This document shows positions 41,933 to 49,810 of a stretch of 64,000 bases of DNA, piece by piece. The notes under the pieces are model-generated. The model saw nothing but the letters and a program-made list of their open reading frames with translations, had not been told where the DNA came from and did not search any database. Every line of letters starts with the position of its first letter. Within the stretch, counting starts at the first letter, position 1. Source of the DNA: Candidatus Omnitrophota bacterium (GTDB lineage Bacteria > Hinthialibacterota > Hinthialibacteria > Hinthialibacterales > Hinthialibacteraceae); NCBI GenBank assembly GCA_013177805.1, contig JABLXU010000001.1, positions 124,001 to 188,000 on the forward strand. The letters are read 5' to 3'. The translations under genes were made by a program, and so were the position numbers.

Positions 41933-43027
41933 ATGAAACGCCATACCTTCTGGCCTCAAGGCCGGGAACTTTATCTTTGCCTTGTCTTGATGGCCGTAAT
42001 TCTGGGAAGCGGCTATATCACCTATTGCCATGTCGCTACCCGGATCGATAGTGAATGCCGCATGCCGTCCTGCTCCCGGTCCACCGCTCTGGTTTCGCTT
42101 GCCTTTAACCTCGAAAAAGCGTGTATTCCCGCCGGGAAAATCTACCACGGCGGCCCCCCCAAGGATGGCATTCCCGCGCTGAATCATCCGCTTCTGATCC
42201 CCGCGGCGGAAGCCGGTTACCTCAACCCGGAGGACCGGATCATCGGAGTGAAGATGGGGGGGGAGGCCCGTGCGTATCCCTTGCGGATCATGGCATGGCA
42301 CGAGTGTGTCAACGACTCCATCGGAGATCAGCCGTTTTTGGTCACCTACTGTCCTTTGTGTGATTCCACCGCCGTGTTTGACCGGCGCGTGGGTGGTGAA
42401 ATCCTGGAATTTGGGGTTTCCGGTTTCTTATATCAAAGCAATCTGCTGTTTTTCAACCGCCGCGACAATCCTGAGGAAGAAAGCCTCTGGTGCCAGCTGA
42501 TGGGTCAGGCCGTCTCCGGCCCGCTGAGCGAAACCCGGTTGCGCCCGTTGAGTTATCAGTTGGTTACATGGGGCCACTGGCGCGCGCGGTATCCTGATTC
42601 CCGCGTCTTGTCGCTCCAAACCGGCCACAAGAGAAATTATGACCAAAATTTCTACGCTGACTATGCTGCCCAGCCGGGCCTCTATTATCCCGTCGATCAC
42701 TCCAGGAACCTTTTCGACTTGAAAGAGCCGGTGATTGGCGTCCGGGCCGGAGAAACCACCAAGGCCTACCCTTTCCACCGGATGGACAAACAGGTTCGCC
42801 GGATCGAGGACATCGTGGAGGGAAAACGTGTCATTCTCGAACGGCTCGATGACGGCCAGGTGCTCGTGGAGAGCGAGGAAGGCGTGGAATTCGCGCATTC
42901 ATTCTGGTTTGCCTGGTACGCATTGCATCCCTCCACGGCGGTTTACGACGGTCCAGGCTTCAACTTGGCCGCCTGGCTGGAATCCCGTCCCCCGGAGGAA
43001 ATCCAACAGACCGCTCACATCCGCTGA
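41933..43027 (+). CDS. DUF3179-domain membrane-anchored protein
   Basis: The 364 residues start with one membrane helix (about 13-33). A DUF3179 domain (about 75-345) follows, with the typical RAYPLRIMAWHECVND, VTYCPLCDSTAVFDR and FGVSGFLYQSNLLF blocks. The conserved CPLC pair and His suggest metal or redox chemistry, but no reaction is known for the family. The domain would face the periplasm. Its 3' end overlaps the convergent epimerase gene by 13 bp. Confidence 0.85.
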   Translation: MKRHTFWPQGRELYLCLVLMAVILGSGYITYCHVATRIDSECRMPSCSRSTALVSLAFNLEKACIPAGKIYHGGPPKDGIPALNHPLLIPAAEAGYLNPEDRIIGVKMGGEARAYPLRIMAWHECVNDSIGDQPFLVTYCPLCDSTAVFDRRVGGEILEFGVSGFLYQSNLLFFNRRDNPEEESLWCQLMGQAVSGPLSETRLRPLSYQLVTWGHWRARYPDSRVLSLQTGHKRNYDQNFYADYAAQPGLYYPVDHSRNLFDLKEPVIGVRAGETTKAYPFHRMDKQVRRIEDIVEGKRVILERLDDGQVLVESEEGVEFAHSFWFAWYALHPSTAVYDGPGFNLAAWLESRPPEEIQQTAHIR

Positions 43028-43971
43028 GACGTTTGCAGATCCCGGTGCCACGCGTATTGCCGTTCCAATCCTTCCCGGAGACTGACCTGTGGACGGAAGT
43101 CCAGCAGCCGTTGCGCTTTTTCAGTGCTGGCCCACGTATCGCGGACGTCTCCCTTGGCTGACGGTTGGTGGATTACCGGGATGGCGCGGCCGGTGATCTC
43201 TTCCAACAGGGTCACCACCTCCCGCAAGGAAATCCGGCTGCCTCCCCCGATGTTGAACACCTCCCCTTCCGCGGGCCGGCGGGCCGCGGCGCAGTTGGCC
43301 GCCACGATATCGGAGACGTAGGTAAAATCGCGGGTTTGCGCGCCATCGCCCAGAATGGTGAGCGGCTTGTTCTCCAGGATACTCCGGCAAAACAGGTGAA
43401 ACGCCATGTCCGGCCGCTGGCGGGGGCCATACACGGTGAAATACCGCAAAGCCACGACGGGAATCCGGTAGTTGGCATGATAAGCCAGGCACAAATGTTC
43501 GGAGGAGAGTTTGGTCACTCCATAGGGTGAAAAGGGCTGTGGGACCGCGGATTCAGTCATGGGGAGCTGATTGGTGTTCCCATAAACCGACGAGGAGGAC
43601 GAAAACACTACTCTGATTTCTCTCCCCGAATTTTTAATGCTCTCCAACAGCCGTTGCGTAACCAGAAGGTTTTGCCGGATATAGGTGTGAAACTCTTCCC
43701 CCCAGCTGAGGCGGACTCCCGGTTGCGCGGCGGTATGAAACACGCAATCCACTTTCCGCAGCCATTCGTCCAGATTCGTTTCCAGCAAATCCTCTTCCAC
43801 CCAGGTGAAATTCTTGCATCGCGTGAGATTTTCCAAGTTATGGCGCTTGATCCGGGGATCGTAATAGGGCGTGAGGCAATCGATACCGATGACCTCTTCC
43901 CCTTGCTCCAATAGCCGTTCCGACAAATGGCTCCCGATAAAGCCCGCGCAGCCTGTCACCAAATACGCCAT
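43015..43971 (-). CDS. NAD-dependent nucleotide-sugar epimerase
   Basis: The ATG at 43971 has AGGAAGG 6 bp upstream and gives 318 residues; the longer frame is not needed. It is an extended short-chain dehydrogenase with GCAGFIGSHL at the NAD site and catalytic YGVTK. The sequence most resembles UDP-glucuronate or UDP-glucose 4-epimerases (PYYDPRIKRHNLENL, YGPRQRPDMA). It would supply an epimerised sugar for surface polysaccharide; the exact substrate is not certain. The next genes (glycosyltransferase, methyltransferase) lie on the other strand. Confidence 0.88.
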   Translation of the reverse strand: MAYLVTGCAGFIGSHLSERLLEQGEEVIGIDCLTPYYDPRIKRHNLENLTRCKNFTWVEEDLLETNLDEWLRKVDCVFHTAAQPGVRLSWGEEFHTYIRQNLLVTQRLLESIKNSGREIRVVFSSSSSVYGNTNQLPMTESAVPQPFSPYGVTKLSSEHLCLAYHANYRIPVVALRYFTVYGPRQRPDMAFHLFCRSILENKPLTILGDGAQTRDFTYVSDIVAANCAAARRPAEGEVFNIGGGSRISLREVVTLLEEITGRAIPVIHQPSAKGDVRDTWASTEKAQRLLDFRPQVSLREGLERQYAWHRDLQTSQRM

Positions 43972-44172
43972 AATTTCCTTCCTTTTTTGTCGAAATCCAC
44001 CCTTCCCGGCCACTTGAACACCGCTTGCGTCAACCGGATACTGGATTCCAGAGGCGGCCGTTCCCAGGCAAGATTACTTTAACCAAGTTCGGTGGTTATT
44101 TCATCCCATAGAACCTGAATCGGGTACATTGTTTTTTCTGAATGGCATGCTCTGATGGGATATTCGACCGGC

Positions 44173-45279
44173 ATGAATCTCACCATTCTCTCCCTCTGGG
44201 CCAACAAGCTGTTCCGGCCGGATGATCCGCAACCGTTCGGAGGCGCGGAACTTCAACTCTTTTTATTGGCACAGGAATTGGCGCAAACCCATAACGTACG
44301 CGTACATTTCATCACCCGCGGGCAAGGCCCAAGGGAACGTTTTGAACACCGGTCTCTCGAGGTCTGGAAAATCCCGTACCGGAATTCCGCCGGAGGCCGC
44401 AGTGTTCTGGGTGTCTTGGATTGTCTCCTGGCCTGCCTTTCAGCGCCCACCGATATTTTTTTACAGCGGGGCGGAGGCATCGAGACCGCGGTGACCGCCT
44501 GGGCCGCCCAGGTGAGGCGCAAACCGTTTCTGTTCATGACTTCCAGCCTGCTGGACGTGGATGGTACCCATGAACGCAAGAAAGGGCTGTTCGGACTTCT
44601 CTACCGTTACGGCCTTCGCCGGGCCACGGCGGTGATCACACAAACCCAGACCCAGCGGGACCTATTGCTCCAACGCACCGGCCGGGACAGTGAGGTTTTA
44701 CCTAGTTCTCATGTCATACCCGATCAAATTCCCGACAAGCCGCGATCCGTGTTGTGGGTGGGCCGCTGCGATAATTATAAAAATCCCGAGGCGTTTTTAG
44801 ACTTGGTGGAAGCAATGCCCGATACACCGTTCACCATGGTATGCCCCCTGGCCAATTCCCCCGATCAATTCGCGCGGGTGTCCCACAAAGCGGCCACGTT
44901 GCCCAACCTGTCGTTTTATCCTGGCGTTACGTACGAAGAAACTGAACGGCTATTCGCCAGCCATCGGATTTCCGTCAATACGTCCATCCAGGAGGGTTTT
45001 CCCAATACGTTTGTCCAGTCGTTCAAGTGGGGTACGCCAGTGGTTTCCGCATGCATTGATCCCGATGACATTCTGGAAACCCGCCGCATGGGAATCCGGG
45101 CGGGAACCGGAACGGCGGAGATGGCCCAAGCCGTGCGGCAACTTCTTCAGGATCATACTTTGTGGAATGAATACAGCGCCAATGCCCGGGCTTACGCCAA
45201 AATCCATCACGATATACGGACCAACGCCGCCCGGTTGTGCGAGCTGTTACATCAGCTGACCGGGACATTTCAAAAGTAG
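44173..45279 (+). CDS. Glycosyltransferase, GT4-like
   Basis: The 368-residue GT-B protein begins directly with the Rossmann strand MNLTILSLW and the FGGAE motif; an ATG at 44155 would add six residues. The C-terminal donor domain has VLWVGRCDNYKNPEAFLDLV and NTSIQEGFPNTFVQSF, where the Glu of the E-x7-E-like motif is visible. It transfers a sugar from a nucleotide donor in the cytoplasm. It belongs with the epimerase and methyltransferase neighbours as a small envelope-glycan cluster. Confidence 0.85.
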   Translation: MNLTILSLWANKLFRPDDPQPFGGAELQLFLLAQELAQTHNVRVHFITRGQGPRERFEHRSLEVWKIPYRNSAGGRSVLGVLDCLLACLSAPTDIFLQRGGGIETAVTAWAAQVRRKPFLFMTSSLLDVDGTHERKKGLFGLLYRYGLRRATAVITQTQTQRDLLLQRTGRDSEVLPSSHVIPDQIPDKPRSVLWVGRCDNYKNPEAFLDLVEAMPDTPFTMVCPLANSPDQFARVSHKAATLPNLSFYPGVTYEETERLFASHRISVNTSIQEGFPNTFVQSFKWGTPVVSACIDPDDILETRRMGIRAGTGTAEMAQAVRQLLQDHTLWNEYSANARAYAKIHHDIRTNAARLCELLHQLTGTFQK

Positions 45280-45498
45280 ATCGTGATAACAGAATCCGCG
45301 GGATTGAACCAAATACCCAAAACTCAGGCGCGGAGAGAAGGGCTTCCCTCCTCCGTGTCCCTCTTCCAGCGGAAGAAGGCAGCGGGAGAGTGGTTCTCAT
45401 TGATCCACTCGATGAGATCCACTGGTCATCTAGAGAAAAAAACAACACTTTTCCTGAATAAGTCCATTTTATACTGATCTTTGGAACATGCGATCTTC

Positions 45499-46695
45499 AT
45501 GAACTCCTCAAAAATCCAGGCCGATCTCTTCATGGAACAAGCGCGGACCGCGGCAGCGCAGGGGCGCATGGAAGAGGTGGTGGAAGCGTTGCGGCAAGCG
45601 GTCCAAGCCGCGCCTTTTCACGCGGAAGCCAACGCGCATTTGGCTTGGATCGATTCTCAAAATGGGTCCTATCGATCCGCCTTAGCCGCGTACGGGCGTC
45701 TCCTCCTCTGCCGTCCTTGGAGCGTCCACGTCCTCCTCCGGACCATTCAATGTACTTGGCTGCTCGGACGGCAATTGTACCACCATCATTTGGCCCCTCT
45801 CGCGCCTTTTGCCTATACGCAAAAAGGGGTTCGGAACATATTGGAATGGATTTCGCATGCCGGCGCTCGTGTCTTGGAAAAGGCGAAACATCGAAACTCC
45901 TTCATTTCTCAATGGATACGTCACCACCAACGAATCCGGCGGCAGGCTCCCGTCAATCCTTACGAATACTACAAAGTTTCGGAAATCGATTTCGTGCTTC
46001 ATCATTTACCGAAAAACGGGGGGATATGCGTGGATATGGGTTGTGGGCGCTCGGCTTTCCCCTCGTTCCTGACGACGCGGGGATATCGGGTTATTGCCGT
46101 GGAGTTACACTGGGAATCGCTGAGCGTTCAGCAGCATCTGTGCGGTTCGCATCATGGAGAATCGCTCCATCCCCTGGCCGCCGACTTTTTAAATATGCCC
46201 CTGTTGGATTCCAGCGTGGACGCCGTCACCTTGATCTCCACCATCGAGCACGTTCCCGGAGATGGCGACCGGCAAACTGTGCAGCGGTTGGCCCGGATCC
46301 TGAAACCGGGAGGCGGACTGATCATTACTATGCCGGTAGCCGCCCGGTACCGGGAAGAGTGGACGGCCGGGACGATCGGGCATGTGTACGCGGAGGCCCT
46401 TACCCACTCGGGGGGGCAAGGATTTATGCGGGTGTATGATCCAACGGGAATTCAGGAACGCCTGATCCGCCCCAGCGGATTGACTTTGGTCCGATTGGCG
46501 TATTTTGGTGAGCGGACCCAATGGGGGTGGCTGGGGCTGGGAAGAAATTTTGTGGATCACCGGGGTGGAGTCCATCCCAGTGTTTTCGCGGCGCCTTTGA
46601 ACCTGTTGTTCACCCGCGAGCTGCAGGAATGGGAGCTAATTGACGCGCGTTGGTCCATCGCGTGTGTGTATTTAAGAAAAAATTCATTATCATAA
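45499..46695 (+). CDS. TPR-like / SAM methyltransferase protein
   Basis: The 398-residue product has a TPR-like helical start (about 5-75, with AAAQGRMEEVVEALRQAVQA) and a helical linker. A class I methyltransferase domain follows (about 165-330), with VDMGCGRSAFPSFL for SAM and STIEHVPGDGD and ILKPGGGLIITMP further on. A TATACT at 45470-45475 would start transcription just upstream, which favours the ATG at 45499 over a TTG at 45481. The target is unknown; the neighbouring glycosyltransferase suggests a glycan or lipid-linked sugar. A parS-like palindrome begins 1 bp after the stop. Confidence 0.78.
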   Translation: MNSSKIQADLFMEQARTAAAQGRMEEVVEALRQAVQAAPFHAEANAHLAWIDSQNGSYRSALAAYGRLLLCRPWSVHVLLRTIQCTWLLGRQLYHHHLAPLAPFAYTQKGVRNILEWISHAGARVLEKAKHRNSFISQWIRHHQRIRRQAPVNPYEYYKVSEIDFVLHHLPKNGGICVDMGCGRSAFPSFLTTRGYRVIAVELHWESLSVQQHLCGSHHGESLHPLAADFLNMPLLDSSVDAVTLISTIEHVPGDGDRQTVQRLARILKPGGGLIITMPVAARYREEWTAGTIGHVYAEALTHSGGQGFMRVYDPTGIQERLIRPSGLTLVRLAYFGERTQWGWLGLGRNFVDHRGGVHPSVFAAPLNLLFTRELQEWELIDARWSIACVYLRKNSLS

Positions 46696-46711
46696 AGTTC
46701 CACGTGGAACA
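46696..46711. promoter_or_regulatory. parS-like palindrome (ParB binding site candidate)
   Basis: AGTTCCACGTGGAACA contains a perfect 14-bp palindrome centred on CACGTG. It differs in one end base from TGTTCCACGTGGAACA, the parS form known from pseudomonads, and fits the widespread consensus TGTTNCACGTGNAACA. It lies just after the methyltransferase stop codon. parA and parB are not in the window. Confidence 0.6.
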
Positions 46712-47213
46712 TTTGTTCAGGAGGCGATGATTGCCCAAAGTGTCTTTTTATCGCCTTTTCAAGGCTTCCCTCCTCTTACTCCTCTCCATAGGGAGATGAA
46801 ATGGGCTACCTTGGTCCCGGTTGATTCTCAGGGCGGAGGCCTTGGGTTAGTTCAAAATGCCGTTGGTGCTGTTTTGGCCATTCGCCATATCTGGAATTCA
46901 TTCATGACGAAAAACTCAACTGAGATAGGCGCGAGCAATCCAGTTTGAAACCGGCTGGGGAAAAAGGATGCGGGGAAAAAAGATGTAAAAAAGATATGAA
47001 ACGCGAAACGGCATCGCCACCGATGCCGTTTCCTCCTCATCGTCCTTAACTCTGGAAAGCCACATCAACAACGCATAGAAGAAAGTATATCCATTTTCAA
47101 GAATTATGCCATAGACTTTTTATTCATGCAACCACTTTTTCATGTTTTTTTATCTTTTTATAACCGAATTTCCTCTCATCCATTGATTCCAACCGCCGTT
47201 GCTTCTGCGGATT
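46712..47213. other. Intergenic region between convergent genes
   Basis: About 500 bp hold no convincing gene. A 73-codon frame from 46727 has AGGAGG only 2 bp before its ATG, and a 22-codon frame from a TTG at 46731 looks like a bare signal peptide (KVSFYRLFKASLLLLLSIG); neither has a recognisable body. A perfect hairpin lies at 47006-47031. The stretch 47080-47180 is AT-rich. Confidence 0.45.
47006..47031. terminator. Perfect 11-bp hairpin with tetraloop
   Basis: AAACGGCATCG (47006-47016), loop CCAC, CGATGCCGTTT (47021-47031). No T run follows on either strand, so it may be a weak terminator, a transcript-stabilising hairpin or a repeat unit. Confidence 0.45.
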
Positions 47214-47690
47214 TCAAGAATTTTCCTGGTTCAGTTGTTCTAGGTCGTGAGTCATTTTAGTCCGGAACTTTTGGAGTTTGGCCGTCAGCGCCGGATCCCC
47301 AATCGCCAACATTTGCACGGCCAGCAATCCCGCGTTATACGCGCCATCGATCGCCACCGTGGCCACCGGGATTCCTTTGGGCATTTGAACGGTTGAGAGC
47401 AAGGCATCCTGGCCGTTCAGCGCCGATCCGGACAAGGGGACCCCGATCACCGGGAGAGTCGTGTGAGCGGCCACGGTTCCGGCGAGATGCGCCGCCAACC
47501 CCGCGCCGCAAATCACGACCCGGATTCCCCGGTCCGGCGCCTTTCGCACATATTCCTGGACGAGAGCCGGCGAGCGGTGGGCGGACATGATTTTCAATTC
47601 GCAGGGAACCCCGAATTCGGCCAGAACTTCCGCGGCGGCTTGCATTTTCGGTTTGTCGGACAGGCTACCCATCAAAACGGCTACTTTCAT
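47214..47690 (-). CDS. purE: N5-carboxyaminoimidazole ribonucleotide mutase
   Basis: Starting at the ATG at 47690 the protein has 158 residues, the usual PurE length; the frame upstream to 47795 is AT-rich and not part of the family. The motifs VLMGSLSDKP near the start, SAHRSP and GVPLSGSALNG identify class I or II PurE. It moves the carboxyl group to give CAIR in purine synthesis. purK is not adjacent. The Ser-Asp pair of GSLSD matches the catalytic loop. Confidence 0.93.
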   Translation of the reverse strand: MKVAVLMGSLSDKPKMQAAAEVLAEFGVPCELKIMSAHRSPALVQEYVRKAPDRGIRVVICGAGLAAHLAGTVAAHTTLPVIGVPLSGSALNGQDALLSTVQMPKGIPVATVAIDGAYNAGLLAVQMLAIGDPALTAKLQKFRTKMTHDLEQLNQENS

Positions 47691-48246
47691 TTTCGCACCT
47701 GTGAATATCTGTGAGTAAATCGAATTGAACGAAAACTCCTTGTGTTCATTCAATTTAATCCATTGAATATAAAAGAGCGTGGAATGATAGATCATCCACG
47801 GCCCAATGGGAAGCCGGAGATCAATCCTTGATCATATAACATACTGATAATTCAGAAGATAGTTTCATAAACCCCTCAAGAAATCGGGTTCATTTGCCAG
47901 ACCGGCGCCAGCGAAACCGCGCTTCGTTTTACCCCGGGAGGTTGATTTGTCGCTATCCTTCCCGTTGTGGATAACTTGTGAAGTACGGGTGAGAAGGTTC
48001 TGATCAACCTGTCGAAAAGATCTTCAAATCCTATCAGCGCTACAGGATGTTCCGGCCATCCGCCCTCCCCTTGAGGAGGAAGATATGCCAAGGTATAAAA
48101 GATAATCAGTCCAGATACCCCGAACGCGCCGGGTTCAGGAATCGGTCCGGGAAGGCTGATCATCGGCCGTAAAACCCCAAATGACCCTCATCACTTGTTG
48201 ACAATGTTCAGCGCCGCAATATAATGCCTTCGGATTATTTGTCCAT
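47691..48246. other. Intergenic region with a PEP-CTERM-like relic
   Basis: About 550 bp lie between purE and tRNA-Leu. On the minus strand, 48163 to about 48077 encodes PGPIPEPGAFGVSGLIIFYT, which resembles a PEP-CTERM sorting tail (PEP, hydrophobic helix) but lacks a clear basic end and any upstream body. It may be a fragment of a lost exported protein or chance. Nothing else was recognised. Confidence 0.35.
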
Positions 48247-48328
<82 letters not shown>

Positions 48329-48463
48329 TTTGTAAAAAAACTCTGGGCCCGGTTTCCCTTGAGATGCAGGTCTATGGGATAATCACAAAGGTGTTCACAA
48401 CCGATCCTGTGTCTCACACTCCACCCCATACCGAATGAGAACATCAAAGGAGAGAGTTCATCG

Positions 48464-48559
48464 ATGCCCTGTGGAAAAAAACGCAAGCGCATGAAGATCG
48501 CCACCCATAAGCGGAAGAAGAAGAGAAGATTGAATCGTCATAAGAAGAAAAACAAGTAA
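48464..48559 (+). CDS. Tiny AURKAIP1/COX24-like ribosomal protein
   Basis: A 31-codon frame encodes MPCGKKRKRMKIATHKRKKK followed by RRLNRHKKKNK. The pattern GKKRKR-x-K-x-ATHKRKK...NRHKKK matches very short AURKAIP1/COX24-domain proteins that are ribosome components in Bacteroidota and related to mitochondrial mS38. AAAGGAG lies about 11 bp upstream. The charge of nearly 20 basic residues suits burial in rRNA. It lies between tRNA-Leu and spoVG and is easily missed by gene callers because of its length. Confidence 0.8.
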   Translation: MPCGKKRKRMKIATHKRKKKRRLNRHKKKNK

Positions 48560-48685
48560 GCGAAGTTACTTGGAGGCTACCGTTTTTGAAGATTCAAAGC
48601 GGAAGCAAGCGGATGATTGAGAGTCGCCGGTCTTTTTCCATGCCGCCGAGGCGGAATCCGCATTATTCAAGCGAGGCGAGGGATT

Positions 48686-49006
48686 ATGGATATCACAGAA
48701 GTAAAAGTCTATCCAGTCCGAAAACCAGATGACAAACTGAAAGCGTTTGTCACGATCATTCTCGATGATTGTTTCGTTATTCGAGATATGAAAGTGATCA
48801 ACGGAAACAGTGGACTGTTTGTGGCGATGCCCAGCCGGAAAAAAGCGGATGGAACGTATGCCGATATTGCCCATCCCCTCAACAGTGAAATGCGGAAAAA
48901 AATGGAAGACTTGGTGATCCGCGAGTACAAAAACCTCATCGCCCAGAATCCCAATGCCGGGGATCGTTCCGACGAAGGTTACGATCCGGAGGCCCATTTG
49001 AAATAA
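48686..49006 (+). CDS. spoVG: SpoVG-family regulator
   Basis: The 106-residue protein starts MDITEVKVYPV; a longer frame to 48617 is not needed. It shows the family blocks CFVIRDMKVINGNSGLFVAM and DIAHPLNSEMR. SpoVG proteins are site-specific DNA/RNA-binding regulators, named from Bacillus sporulation but present in many non-sporulating phyla including Gram-negative ones. The C-terminal acidic tail is somewhat longer than in Bacillus. The gene follows the tiny ribosomal protein gene and may share its transcript. Confidence 0.92.
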   Translation: MDITEVKVYPVRKPDDKLKAFVTIILDDCFVIRDMKVINGNSGLFVAMPSRKKADGTYADIAHPLNSEMRKKMEDLVIREYKNLIAQNPNAGDRSDEGYDPEAHLK

Positions 49007-49054
49007 AGTGCTTCCGGAGCGGAAGGGGGGAAAGAGGGGGACGGTAAGGCGTTC

Positions 49055-49723
49055 ATGCCCGAGCTATTCGACTACAAAACGGAAAAGGTGGCCCATCTGA
49101 TACGCCAGATTTGCCAACAACGCTTGGGGGAAGTGCTGGTAATCGGTTGCGGATCGGGTATGGAAGCCGCGATTTTAGCCCAACAATTGGGGGCTCATGT
49201 CGTGGGGATCGATGTGGAAGATGCCTTTGACCCTGAAGCCCGAACAATAGCCGAATTGCGGGTAGGAGATGCCGCCTCGCTCGATTTCGCGGATTCATCT
49301 TTCGATTTTGTTTATTCCTATCACACCTTAGAGCATATCCACCAACCCATGCCGGCTCTTCAAGAAATGCGGCGCGTGTTGCGGGACGGGGGAGCCTTCT
49401 GGATCGGCACTCCCAACCGCCACCGTCTCTTGGGCTACCTGGGGAGTAAAACAGCCACGACCAAAGAAAAAATCCGGTGGAATTTCGTGGACTGGAAAAT
49501 GCGGCTGCAAGGACGGTTTCATAATGAACATGGAGCCCATGCCGGATTTTCTGTGATGGAACTGCAGTCCATGCTTCAACAGGTATTTTCGCATGTGAAG
49601 GAGATGACCAACGCATATTATGAAGAAATCTATCATACCCGCCTGGGGCTGGTGAAAGCGCTCGAATTTACCCGCCTCTCCCACATTTTATTTCCCGCGA
49701 TTTATTTCGCCGGCCGCAAATAA
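49055..49723 (+). CDS. Class I SAM-dependent methyltransferase
   Basis: The 222-residue protein is a Methyltransf_11-type enzyme: VLVIGCGSGMEAAILAQQL binds SAM, VVGIDVED ends strand two with its acidic residue, and FDFVYSYHTLEHI plus EMRRVLRDGGAFWIGTP mark motifs II and III. The substrate is not shown by sequence. It is a free-standing gene between spoVG and uvrC in the same direction. Confidence 0.85.
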   Translation: MPELFDYKTEKVAHLIRQICQQRLGEVLVIGCGSGMEAAILAQQLGAHVVGIDVEDAFDPEARTIAELRVGDAASLDFADSSFDFVYSYHTLEHIHQPMPALQEMRRVLRDGGAFWIGTPNRHRLLGYLGSKTATTKEKIRWNFVDWKMRLQGRFHNEHGAHAGFSVMELQSMLQQVFSHVKEMTNAYYEEIYHTRLGLVKALEFTRLSHILFPAIYFAGRK

Positions 49724-49810
49724 GCACCGCCGTTTTTTTTGGCTTATCCGGAAAGCGCGCGTTCCGGCTACAATAACGGTAACTCCAGAATCCGTTTGGG
49801 GGCCGCGGTC

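Noticed and set aside
46727-46948. 73-codon frame and a 22-codon signal-peptide-like frame after the parS-like site
   Set aside because: The first has AGGAGG too close to its ATG and no family; the second stops right after a hydrophobic stretch. Possibly a decayed exported protein, but not supportable.
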